This document shows positions 1 to 9,047 of a DNA stretch of 21,205 nucleotides, one piece after another. Positions within the stretch are counted from its first letter, which is position 1; each line of letters starts with the position of its first letter. This DNA is from Reticulomyxa filosa (lineage: Eukaryota; Foraminifera; Reticulomyxidae): positions 1 to 21,205 of the forward strand of contig ASPP01010886.1 in assembly GCA_000512085.1 (NCBI GenBank), written 5' to 3'. The notes under the pieces are model-generated. The model saw only the letters and a program-made list of their open reading frames with translations, was not told the DNA's origin and made no database searches. Position numbers and translations under genes: made by a program.

Positions 1-60
1 TTCATGTTCATTTTCAATTTCTTTTTCTTTTTCATGTTCATTTTCAGTTTCTTTTTCTTT
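1..60 (-). repeat. 30-bp tandem repeat encoding a Lys/Glu decapeptide
   Basis: Bases 1-30 and 31-60 are the same 30-mer with one A/G difference at the equivalent of base 17. On the minus strand each unit encodes about ten residues of the type KEKE(I/T)ENEHE. The array probably continues past the left edge, and a simpler Lys/Glu stretch follows to about base 85. Because the unit is a multiple of three and keeps the frame open, it is most likely coding and expands without breaking the protein. Confidence 0.75.
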
Positions 61-640
61 TTCTTTTTCTTTTTTCTCTTCATCAATCTTTTCTCCTTGC
101 GGCTCATTTGGTTTGTTGACAACATTCAAACGAGTTTGATCGCTCTGTTGCGCACATTCCAAAGGACAGGATCAATTTGATAGGGAAAACAAAATTGTGT
201 TTGTCGCTTTGCCCTCGACGAAAAGTAAATAGAAGCTGAACGTGAGATTGTATGTGTGTGGTTTCGTGAGTGTCATGAGAGGAAGGCAAGGTGTCGATCA
301 CAGCGTCGACACACTCATTACTTCCTTTTTTTTTTTTTTAATGAAACACGTTTGCATTTTGTTGGAATATTTCTTCCACGTCAATGGATTATTCGTATTT
401 GTGTCCTTTGTATTTTCTATTGCTTCATTCTCTACTTTCTCTTCGGCACATGCATGTGCGGGTGGGTTTTCCGAAACGCAACTCTTGTTTTTCTCACTCG
501 ACACTTGCGCATCGGCTTGAACATAGATATCATTTTCATTACTTTTATTTGCTGGAGCGCGTTTTGATCGTTTTGAACGTGTTTGATGTACCACTTTTGT
601 TTGTTGGTGGGGGGGGGAGGAGGGGGGTAGATGCATAGAT
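1..640 (-). CDS. Lys/Glu-rich downstream exons, probably of the RING gene (3' end outside window)
   Basis: Two minus-strand coding stretches join cleanly. The first, about 636 to 322, encodes a hydrophilic Asn/Lys/Glu-rich segment ending in a Lys run. It stops at a good donor (GTAATG, first base 321). The second starts after a CAG at 147-145 and reads SDQTRLNVV, then a Lys/Glu repeat, to the window edge. Both ends are phase 0, giving a 177-bp intron (321-145). There is no recognisable domain; composition suggests a charged, perhaps coiled or disordered tail. A further Asn/Thr/Gln-rich open stretch lies at about 697-885 on the same strand, but I could not find a phase-consistent chain connecting it to the neighbours. 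That these exons belong to the RING gene upstream is inferred from strand, spacing and lack of another start codon. Confidence 0.45.
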
Positions 641-881
641 ATGATTACAACTAAAATCGTATGCTCATGTACATATATATACGCAGAAACAATAGTTCAA
701 ACCATTGTTTGGATTGTAATTGAGATTATGGTCGTTATCAGTGCTATGAGGTTTCTGTTGTGGCTTCGTTGTCGTGGCGTTAATGCATCTTTAGTATTAT
801 CTTGCACATTTGTGGTATTTTCTTGCTTGTTGGTTGTTGTCAAAGCACTTGTACGTGTGTTGATTACAGTGTTTGCAGCCT

Positions 882-1545
882 TCACTTCTTCTTCGTCCTC
901 ATTTTTACTTTTTCATCCCCACTATCAGTGACAACATTGCCACCATCGCTACCTCCTTCGGAAGGAGCATTAGCATTTCTATTGCTCTGAGATACCGTTG
1001 TTTGTTTCAATCTTGCATTCAATTCGTCGATTTTGCTTTGCTTTGCATTTTGCAGCATACGCGACGATGTCACAGAGTGCGTTAGATGTTTTGGGATATT
1101 AGCGCTAAAGTCCTCATAAAATGGTGTACATTGGGTCAAGGGACCCAATGAACAGTCTGAACCGATATTCTCCCAAAGTTCTTTGAACACATCAGTCAAT
1201 TGTTTCAATTTGTCGTCATTCGCACACTGTCGGCGTCTTTTTATTTGTTGTTTGTTTGTTCATTGTCATCGCTTATTATTTATTCGCCAACAACACAAGT
1301 TTCTGACATAACGTAAATGCTCTTCGGCACTGCGGGCATTTTGGTATTGATGTTTTGTCACTACCTTGCAAATTTTTTATGCACTTCAAGCAATAACTAT
1401 GGGAACACGGAAGGGTTTGTGGGTCGTCGAACAAACCTCTGCAGATTGGACAACGTAGATCACCATTTAACACTTCAAGGATTTTTATAATCTCTTTTTC
1501 AGCTGCAGCTGTTGCGACCAGACGTTGTGTGAATATGTCGCTCAT
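882..1545 (-). CDS. RING-finger protein (C3HC4), likely E3 ubiquitin ligase
   Basis: The ATG at 1545 opens exon 1 (1545-1297). It encodes a short helix and then a complete C3HC4 RING at about residues 32-75: CPIC, LPCSHSYCLKC and CPQC motifs, all eight ligands present, TRIM-like spacing. A phase-0 intron (1296-1227, 70 bp, GTGTTG...ACAG) joins to exon 2, which continues as CANDDKLKQLTDVF, a plausible helical linker after a RING. Exon 2 stays open to a TGA at 882. The product would be about 197 residues if it ends there, but a donor (GTAAAA) just before the stop suggests further exons toward the left edge. The RING should bind an E2 enzyme and transfer ubiquitin; the substrate is unknown. The RING is certain; the intron is well supported; the 3' end is not. 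Confidence 0.8.
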
Positions 1546-2441
1546 GTTTGTTCTCGGGCTATTCTTAGAACGGAAGAGGTCCTTTGGAGTCTGGACAAAA
1601 ATTTTCAGAAAATTTCAGATAAAAAAATTTGAATAACGCTTTTTTATTGTCTATTGTTTGCGAATAACAATACTCTAAGATTCTTATACGCGTTGGGATA
1701 TGTTTTTTTGACATAGTTCAGTAAAAATTTTTCATAAGATTGTATTACCCAAATTAGATAAATATTCACGTTTTTTAACCTTTTATAGAATAAGTGTATT
1801 GTAAACTATCAGATATATAGAAAACTTAAAAAATTCAAACTTTATTCAGAATTATTAATTTTTTTCTTTAAATTATCGCAATAGTATTTATTTTCTTTCG
1901 TATAATGAACATATTTTACACGATTAAATCTATAATAATACAAAATGGCTATTAGTACTAATACCGAAAATTGAAAGAATAAGGCCGCAAAGATATTGTT
2001 CAAATCAAATTTTTCCTAGGCAGACTCATCATGGACTTTTGTAAATGTTTTGCTCAAGCTGAAACATATACCAAAATTACTTTATACAATAGTTTGTTCC
2101 TCACACTTAAGGCTGTGATATTTTGCTCTTCAAAAATAACTTGCTGGGATACGTAGAATCAAGTACTTCAAAAAAAGCAAAGTTCATGATCGACAAGTAA
2201 TTGTGATCAGACACCACATTTGACTACTTTATTAGATATTTACTCTGTTTACAAGATAACCGCAATTTATTTTGTGAAATAGAAAATTTAGAAACAGAGA
2301 GAAGATCTTCTTGTATTATCTGTTTTGTCACTGAATTTAGGACCTCAGAAAAAAGTCATAAAGAAATGTACACTGAAACACAAAATGTCACATCACCAAA
2401 ATATGTCTCTGTTGGGACTTTTTTTTTACACAAGTACAAGA
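1546..2441. other. AT-rich intergenic stretch
   Basis: There is no open frame of note and no recognisable RNA gene. It lies between the start of the RING gene (minus) and the 3' end of the zinc/SAM gene (minus), so it should hold the 3' untranslated region of the latter and the promoter of the former. It has A/T runs and many scattered stop codons on both strands. Confidence 0.6.
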
Positions 2442-4563
2442 TTATGGATTTTTTTCGCTAGGTTTGATCAAAGTTCCAACACAATTCATCAATATGTCAG
2501 CATCTTCGTAATCGGTGACACCCAAGGCGTTCAAGCGATCAAATTTGAGCGTTCTCATGTGCTTGCCTTTAAAAGATCGTTCATTTAAAACTTTTCTTAG
2601 ATGAGCATCATATTTCAAAAATCTGCCATTTTCAACGGCCGAAATCCAATCAACAACTTCGTCGGGGCTCCAATTTTCCCAATCGTCTTGTTTTTTTGAA
2701 ATGTGAACCAAGCAATCCATTCTCATGCTTGTCACTTGTTTGGTCATTTCTTCAAATTGTCTTAGTAAAACCTCTAATTTTCCATACAAAGTTTGCAATG
2801 AATTCAGAGTGACATGATCCCAAATGCCAGGGATAATTGTTTGATTAGAGTTCGAATCGCCTTTAATTTCTCCGTTGGAAAGCCATTGCAACGCCACCGA
2901 CTGTCTCGCCCCCAAGTTTACCAACTCTGTTGTAATTTCATTCACATGTTTGCCAGCATTACCACGACCACTTGGAAGACCTAAGCGAGGCAGCTTTTTT
3001 TCAACCCCAAAAAAAAAACAAGTACAATATCAGCACTGCAAAATCAAGTTTAATAAAATAATAAAGTTACCTCGGATTGAAGTATTGCATCCAAAATACT
3101 CGCTTTTGATTTTGAGCTATCTCTATCTCATTAAAAAAATAAAATAAAATGAAATAAAAAAATCCAAGGAAAACAAATCAAAGAAAAAAAACTACTTTTG
3201 TTTCTTCGTCTTTCTCTTCATTTTTGCCCTTAGCATTTTCATTATTTGAACTTTGTTTGCTCGCTTCACGAAATCGTTCTAATTCAAGTTCCAGTCGTTT
3301 AATCTGTCTATGTATCATGTGGATTATATTTATATTCCGTTTTTATTTTTTTTTACAATGCTACACGTGCAAGAGATAAGCCCTCTTTTGTTTATTCGTT
3401 CGCATATATATGTATATGTATATTGCTATTGTTGTCACAACGAATTGCTTTCTCACAAGATTCTTTGCTGCAGTTTGCGTTTAAGTACTTCCAATTCCGT
3501 AGCCGCACTATCTGCCTCTTTCTTCGTGTTTTCTGTGCTGGGCTGTCCATCTGCGTTGGTGGGCGCCGATTCTTTGCCATTTTCATTTGTGGCCGAAGTC
3601 TCCTCTGTTTCCAATGTCGAGTCCAATAGGGTGTCATCATCAATGCCATTGGCCAATGTTGGGTTGCGTTTGTACTAACCATAAAAAAGGTGTTTCGTAT
3701 TTTTCAAGTAATTTTTTGAAGAATTTTTTTTTTTAAATTCCCCTCCAAAAAAAAAAATTAATCCTTATTATGATGATAATAACTGCACAAGCAAAACAGT
3801 AATCAAACAACCCATGAGCAGTTCGATGTTCATCCAGTCGATCTTTAGGGCAGTGATAAACATAGCTCAAGCGAGGTACTGCGTCACCGCACTCATCGCA
3901 TTTGCACGGCGCGCGATATTTTAGGCGCACTGGGATAAAGTCCATTCGACTCCCACAACGACAACGCACAGACTTCAACGGATCTGTCGCCAAGCAAAGC
4001 AGAGCAGTCACAAAAACAACCACTTTCACAATCTTCATCAAATTCAAAACAAAGCTATATAATACCTGGCATCTTCGGAGCGTTTTCCTCGTCCTTTTGG
4101 GCTTGTTCTTGAGCTTTCTTTTGCTACACAATGTCCAATATAACATACATTCGTTTATTTTTCTGGTTTAAAAGAGAACCAAGGAGAATGCCACACACAA
4201 AAAAAAAGTGTTCACATTCTTACCGCACACGGTTCACACACATCATAGCCTGATGGATGTGCCATGGTTCTTCCTCTTGGACAGTGAAAACACGTCTCTA
4301 ATGGCCCAATGTTCTGCTGACAGCCATCACAACGAAGAGCCGTTGCTATGCCATATGCTTGTCGTGGGGTTACTCGATCCAACTTTGTTCCACAAGGACA
4401 TTCAACAAACAATGAGTCCTGAAGCACGCTTCCGGCCAACTGTGCGGCAAGCAACGCTGAACAAACACAGCATTCAGATTATTCATCTGTGCGCTGCCAA
4501 ATTTTTTTTTGCAAAACAAAACAAAATCGAACCTAGCAAACCCAATTCGAATTGCTCTGCCAT
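2442..4563 (-). CDS. Twin zinc-module, coiled-coil and SAM-domain protein (8 exons)
   Basis: Proposed exons: 4563-4533, 4456-4224, 4123-4066, 3983-3784, 3674-3457, 3307-3196, about 3116-3071 and about 2980-2442. The first six have matching phases, and the 4223 donor is a perfect GTAAGA. The last two junctions have alternatives. The product is about 478 residues. Residues 30-87 and 115-173 are two copies of one zinc module: CxCG, CxxC, a lone Cys, His, CxxC, resembling ZZ-type cross-brace fingers. They are separated by a short Lys/Gln-rich linker. An acidic stretch and a heptad-bearing coiled coil follow (ELEVLKRKLQQRI continuing across the intron as QIKRLELELERF). The last 75 residues are a SAM domain (WSPDEVVDWI...GVTDYEDADILM). 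Likely an adaptor or scaffold that forms oligomers; no enzymatic motif is visible. It is divergent from the GPHR gene. Confidence 0.75.
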
Positions 4564-5101
4564 GTTATATGTGTACGAGGACTTGGCCTTTGTTTTTTTT
4601 TGAGGGGGTTAGAAACACAATTTTTGGTGTTTAACATATGATGATTTGTTTACACACAAGGAAACATGTACTTTGACTGGTGATTTAATTTATGACACCG
4701 CAAGAGAAAAAATTTAATGTTCAAAGCATGTGGCAATCAGTATATCATTAAAAAATTAATCTATATTAAAAGGATGATCTTATAAAAAGGTAATAAAAAG
4801 AATAAGAGAAAATCAGCAAAAATATAAAAAGTACCCTTGAAAGCTTTTTAATTTTTAGTTGTTTTTTCACTAATAGATAATATTAATCATTTAATCCAAA
4901 GTTTTTACTTATTTAAAAATTAGAGTTTTATCATTCACTGTTTCCACGAAAATATTGTGTGGTTTACAATAAAGTTCCTTTCATTAATAAAGTGATTACA
5001 CACTAATTCTATGGACACAGAAAAACTTGTTTTGGTCGAGCAAAGAACACAAAAAAGGGTGTTTAAATGTGCAGTGTGATTCCCACATTAGAAAAGAGGA
5101 G
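4564..5101. promoter_or_regulatory. Intergenic region between divergent zinc/SAM and GPHR genes
   Basis: About 540 bp separate two divergent start codons (4563 minus, 5102 plus), so the promoters of both genes should lie here. The sequence is AT-rich, with several TATAAA-like and TTAATTA-like stretches but no motif I can assign. The function is inferred from gene layout only. Confidence 0.45.
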
Positions 5102-6616
5102 ATGGTTTCAGAAGTCATATTGGTCATTGCAAGCATGGGACTTTTTTTATTCAGCTCACGCCTGTTCTTTTATTTTGGTTTATTCCGAAATTTCGAAGTC
5201 CACAACAACAGTATCTACATAGTGTTTATGATAATTTTGACAAATTGTTGCTTGATGGCCGAAATGATATTATTTGAGATAATGGGTATCGGGACAACGA
5301 AGACCCATTTTTTTGTGACGCAAGTGAACTTGATAGTATTGATAGCAATGTTATCCTTTATAATTCCAGCGTACTTTGTATGTATTTGTATAACCCAAAT
5401 GATATGTCCGTGGAGACAATCGGGGCGATTGCAAATGTTTGTCTCGAGTGTCTGTATCGGATTGATATATGCATATAACTATTTAATATTGAAGCATGAC
5501 GTATTTTCTCTCCAATGGAATGTAAGTCGACTGTCAATGATCGGAGTAACATTGATGGCCATCTTGAGTGGTTTTGGGAGTATATCATGTCCATATGAAT
5601 GGATTTCGCATCGATTTATGGAAAACATCCAAGCCAATGACATAATGTTGCTGGAGCATCGTTTGTTGCAAAGCATAGACCAATCATTGCAAATCAAGCA
5701 ACAAATGGTCGCATTAGAGCAAAAGATGCGCACTTCGGTGAATCGCAACACTAACGGAGCAAAAGAGCAACGAAAAGGTATCTGTTCCTGTCTCTATGAT
5801 TTGTTGGACTGGAAGCGAAGCACTGCAGAACGCGAATTGAGTGACTTACAAAAGCAATATAACGGAAGCAATTTGGCTCATCAAAGCTTATTTTTGCACT
5901 ATCATCAGCTGTTAACATGGAGGGATCGCGTCAATCGCTCGCACACAATCAAAGGCAAAATATACGATTGGCTGGGACATTTCATGGCTTTATATTGCGT
6001 GTACAAAGTTGTTATATCCTCTATCAATGTTATATTTCATCGCGATCGCAGTATTGATCCCATCACTCGCTTGTTTTATTTGGTCAATCGTCTGTTTAAT
6101 TTGCAACTCCAATCTTATGTGGTCGAAATGTGGAGTCAACAACTATCCTTTTGGTTGATTGGAGTCATTGTTTGCACGCAGCTCAGAGGCATATTAGGTT
6201 ATTCTTTCTACTTTGATTGTTGATTCTTTAAAGTCTTTTTTTGCCATTTTTTGTGTTGCTTTTGAATAGTACGCATGATGCGTGTGTTTGGGTTCGCATC
6301 CAGTGTCAAATTCAAAATTAATATGTCCTTATTTATGTTAAACAATAACTCCATTGTCCTTTTTTTAATTGAATTGCTTGGGTTATATTTTCTGTCCGTT
6401 ATCTTGTTGCTTCGTATGAATTTGCCCTTACATTATCGCACATTTGTTACGTTGATCATTGGCCCTTCTTTAGAGTTTCAGATTTACTACGAATGGTTTG
6501 ATATTTGGTTTATCATCGCTGTTGTCGTCAGTCTGCTCTGTTTAATTGCAAATTACACTTATCAAAAGTTTCACTTCAGTGTTAATACTGATATGGATAA
6601 ACTTCATGGATTTTAA
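5102..6616 (+). CDS. GPR89: Golgi pH regulator (GPHR/GPR89 family) membrane protein
   Basis: This is a multi-pass anion channel family of the Golgi that sets luminal pH (in plants GTG1/GTG2). Exon 1 (5102-6197) and exon 2 (6270-6616) join through a 72-bp GT-AG intron in phase 1, giving about 480 residues against about 455 for the human protein. Family signatures are clear: LMAILSGFGSISCPY at about residues 151-165, a central charged coiled region (about 170-250), KGKIYDWLGHFMALYCVYK, IDPITR, and MWSQQLSFWLIGVIV. After the intron come LLGLYFLSVILLLRMNLPLHYR and YYEWFDIWF. An in-frame ATG at 5027 would add 25 residues without a membrane segment, but the 5102 start matches the family N-terminus better. 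An AATAAA at 6661 suits a polyadenylation signal. The large N-terminal and smaller C-terminal membrane blocks are intact; I see no lesion. Confidence 0.93.
6198..6269 (+). other. Intron of the GPHR gene
   Basis: The donor follows AGAGGCATATTAG and begins GTTATT. The acceptor ends GAATAG, after a T-rich stretch. Removing these 72 bases joins RGIL to VRMMRVFGF in frame and restores the family alignment across the junction. Without removal, the frame would end at a TGA 20 bases further on. Confidence 0.88.
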
Positions 6617-6705
6617 CCTTTTTTTTTTAGATATATCACACATTCATTTATCCAAAAAGTAATAAATGATCACAATCAAAGACCTTAAATGTTAAAAAGT
6701 TTAAA

Positions 6706-6975
6706 TTACCATTTCCATTCTTTTTTTAAATCGCAAACTTTTACACTGCACTTTCTGATTAATTCCTCAATGAAATGTTGAACCGAATTGCACCGTGACA
6801 AAAGTTGTATAATACAAATGATATGTTGCAACATTTTTATTGATATGCAAATTTTACCAAATTGATGATACAAAGGTAAGCGTAAACCAGAACATAAATG
6901 AGCCTGAAATGAAATGATCTTTTCGTGAATTGTGGTGAATTTTACAGAAACATATTTTCTAGAAATGGCCTGCAT
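6706..6975 (-). CDS. Short hypothetical ORF, tail-to-tail with GPHR
   Basis: An 89-codon frame starts with ATG at 6975 and ends with TAA. The product is basic, with several Cys and Ile residues, no signal peptide, and a mildly hydrophobic middle (KMLQHIICIIQLL). I recognise no domain. It sits only 90 bases from the GPHR stop and in the opposite direction, which is compatible with a convergent small gene. In this AT-rich DNA an ORF of this length can also arise by chance. Confidence 0.2.
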   Translation of the reverse strand: MQAISRKYVSVKFTTIHEKIISFQAHLCSGLRLPLYHQFGKICISIKMLQHIICIIQLLSRCNSVQHFIEELIRKCSVKVCDLKKEWKW

Positions 6976-7350
6976 TTGCTCACTTATCCCTTTTCAAGTA
7001 AGCATGATCATAGAAAAAACTAGTCGAATTAATTATTACTTGATAATTTCAACACAAAAAGTTCCAAAAAATTGCAAGTGTAGTGACTATACGACATTTT
7101 TAATGAACTAATTAAAGATTTGTGAAACATCGTGGCATATCCCTTGAGTTTTACTGGGTCATGGTGGAAGAGTTAACACAAACATTCATTTAATAGCACT
7201 CTTTAGAGAACAAAGAGTGATTAAACAAAACAAAAAACATGCATTTCCAAACAAAGTTAGACATTTGGAAATTTTTTGATCGTCAAGAAAAAGCTTGTTA
7301 ATGGTCAAACACCACAAACAAATTTCCTTGCCATTTAATTAAAAAAAGAA
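6976..7350. other. Intergenic, nothing recognised
   Basis: This AT-rich stretch lies between the small minus-strand ORF and the 3' end of the Dabb gene. It should include the 3' untranslated region of the Dabb transcript. I see no further open frame, RNA gene or strong repeat. Confidence 0.5.
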
Positions 7351-7755
7351 TTACTTGGTCACCCATCCACCTGGTTCTGCTGTTGCTAAGCCAGGTTTGC
7401 TTGCCATTGTGTGTCCAAACAACGCAAATTCCGGAAAGTTGTGCTGCCAAGAATCAAATGCCAAAACTGGCTTAGTAAGGTGCGGCTTAATAACTTGTTT
7501 CCATTCTCCATGTGCTTTACTTTCGTCGTAATGTTTCAAAGCGCTTTCATCTTTGAAAACAGAAATCAAAATGTGGGTATAACCTCCACGACGGTCCTCA
7601 TGCTCTTTGTATAAGCCTACTTCAGCTGGTTGAAATGAGAAACTAATAACACCAGGTAACTTGCCGAGTTCATTCGCAATAGCTTGGATTTTGCTCCATG
7701 TCTTGTCGTCAATTTTGTCCAAAGTGAACAATACTGTATGTTGGAGAACTTTCAT
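7351..7755 (-). CDS. Stress-responsive A/B barrel (Dabb) domain protein
   Basis: An intact single-exon gene of 134 residues, ATG at 7755, TAA at 7353-7351. The Dabb fold is a small ferredoxin-like dimer. Family features visible: the N-terminal strand KVLQHTVLFTL, a helix with LGKLPGVISFSF, the strand YTHILISVFKDESAL, and the helix-strand segment with HYDESKAHGEWKQVIKPHL and then PVLAFDSW. The core spans about residues 1-107. A tail of about 27 residues is rich in Gly, Ala and Pro and looks disordered. Members of the family are small cytosolic proteins, some stress-induced and some acting as polyketide or aldoxime enzymes, so no specific reaction can be assigned. It is divergent from the Tudor/chromo gene. 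Confidence 0.88.
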   Translation of the reverse strand: MKVLQHTVLFTLDKIDDKTWSKIQAIANELGKLPGVISFSFQPAEVGLYKEHEDRRGGYTHILISVFKDESALKHYDESKAHGEWKQVIKPHLTKPVLAFDSWQHNFPEFALFGHTMASKPGLATAEPGGWVTK

Positions 7756-8118
7756 GTTTAGTGATGACTTTAATCAATAAATAGCAAATCGAAACTGTTG
7801 TTTTCTAAAAATTTTCTCAGTTGAAAGTTCAAAGAGTGCTGTTTAAACGTTAAGCGTCACCAAGTCCTAAAGAAATTTTAGGTTGACTAAAAATGAAAAA
7901 AGATAACAAAGCGTAGTGTCTTTAACAAAATTGCATTGTGATCGCTTTTAACTGTAATGTTATGGAAAAGTATAATTTGATGCAAATGCAATTGCAGAAA
8001 GCGTCAAAAGGAAATCCCTTGTCCAAAGCGCTTAAGTGGTATAAAGAGAACTAAACAAAAGGTGAACTTTAGTAAAAATTGTTTAAGATCGAAAATTTCT
8101 GAAGAGATATTATTTAAC
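7756..8118. promoter_or_regulatory. Shared upstream region of divergent Dabb and Tudor/chromo genes
   Basis: About 360 bp lie between divergent start codons, so both promoters are expected here. The region is AT-rich. I cannot name a binding site with confidence; the call rests on layout. Confidence 0.4.
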
Positions 8119-8796
8119 ATGGAAAACATAGAAACTAGTCCTTCGAGTACATCATCACCACTAAAAGTTGGTGCGGTAATTTCTCTTCTGTGGCCAAAAG
8201 ATAACGAATGGTATGTTGGTTTACTCATCCATCGGTTTGAGAAAAGCCGCTTCGCAATTTATTTTCCAGACGACACGTTCACAGAGCCATTGAGTTATGA
8301 CCTGTCGAAATACGAATACCGTGTGTTATCAAATCTGACTCAGGAAGAAATTTTACAATTTGCGGAGCCGTTCCGATCGCCCAAAGGGACGAAAGCCCAG
8401 GGTGGAGTGGACGCAGTAGGAGTAGCAACAAGTACAGTCGAATACGCGGTGGATTCGGTGGAGAATACCAACCAGACAAGCGGACACACGAAAGCACCCG
8501 ACCATGCCCTTGGGAACGAAGAGATAAAAGAAGACACGAGACAGGAAGAAGAGGACGAAGACGAAGACGATGAAGTCGAGCCGGGAGAAGTGGAGTTCGA
8601 AGTCGAGGCCATCATCGACAGTGTCAATCTACCAACCAAGTTGTATCGCGTTGAATGGCGCAATTACAAATTGGAAGACTGCACTTGGGAGCCGGACACA
8701 CATTTGGACAAGGCATCTCAAGTGGTCGAACAATATGTCAATAAACTTAGTTTTGTCATTGTTACTTGTTACAGTCATTATTCAAATTTCAAATGA
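8119..8796 (+). CDS. Tudor-like plus chromodomain chromatin protein
   Basis: The first in-frame ATG is at 8119. An upstream GTG at 8062 is in frame but not a likely start. The 225-residue product has three parts. Residues about 15-70 look like a Tudor/agenet-type barrel (VGAVISLLWPKDNEWYVGLL, then YFPDDTFTEPLSYDL). A polar, very acidic linker with a Glu/Asp run follows (about 140-165). Residues about 170-210 are a chromodomain with the expected aromatic cage positions: EVEAIIDSV, LYRVEWRNY and CTWEPDTHLDKASQVVEQY. Such proteins read methylated histone tails in the nucleus; here there is one domain of each type. The last 16 residues after the chromodomain helix are hydrophobic and atypical, so a missed splice near 8740-8790 is possible. 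The next gene lies in the same orientation. Confidence 0.82.
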   Translation: MENIETSPSSTSSPLKVGAVISLLWPKDNEWYVGLLIHRFEKSRFAIYFPDDTFTEPLSYDLSKYEYRVLSNLTQEEILQFAEPFRSPKGTKAQGGVDAVGVATSTVEYAVDSVENTNQTSGHTKAPDHALGNEEIKEDTRQEEEDEDEDDEVEPGEVEFEVEAIIDSVNLPTKLYRVEWRNYKLEDCTWEPDTHLDKASQVVEQYVNKLSFVIVTCYSHYSNFK

Positions 8797-8797
8797 C

Positions 8798-8935
8798 AGC
8801 AATAATGAATAATGAATAATGAATAATAAATAATAAATAATAAATAATAAATAATAAATATATAATATTTATTACTTATTATTTATTTTATTATTTATTA
8901 TTTATTATTTGTATTATTTTATTTTAAAATTGTAT
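8798..8935. repeat. AT-only inverted repeat (AATAAT / ATTATT arms)
   Basis: The left arm is a run of AATGAAT and AATAAAT-type units (about 8803-8860). The right arm is its complement built from TTATTATTTA units (about 8868-8935), with TATAATAT at the centre. The arms could fold into a long imperfect hairpin or cruciform. It lies directly after the stop of the Tudor/chromo gene, and the left arm holds many AATAAA polyadenylation-like hexamers, so it may also mark the transcript end. Confidence 0.85.
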
Positions 8936-9047
8936 TTCCTTGGCTTTATCTCTTCTCTCCCCTCCTTCTTTCATCCTCTTGAAAAGTTGCGCAAAATCGC
9001 AATAGTTGTGATTGACCACATGTGACACATACACACATGAATAACAA

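Noticed and set aside
242-638. Three overlapping plus-strand frames rich in Phe and Ser
   Set aside because: They overlap each other in different frames and lie opposite the Lys/Glu-rich minus exon with a good donor, so they are shadows.
641-931. Hydrophobic plus-strand frame of 96 codons resembling a membrane protein
   Set aside because: It lies opposite Asn/Thr/Lys-rich minus-strand text; complements of such codons give Val/Ile/Leu/Phe runs. No homology pattern is seen.
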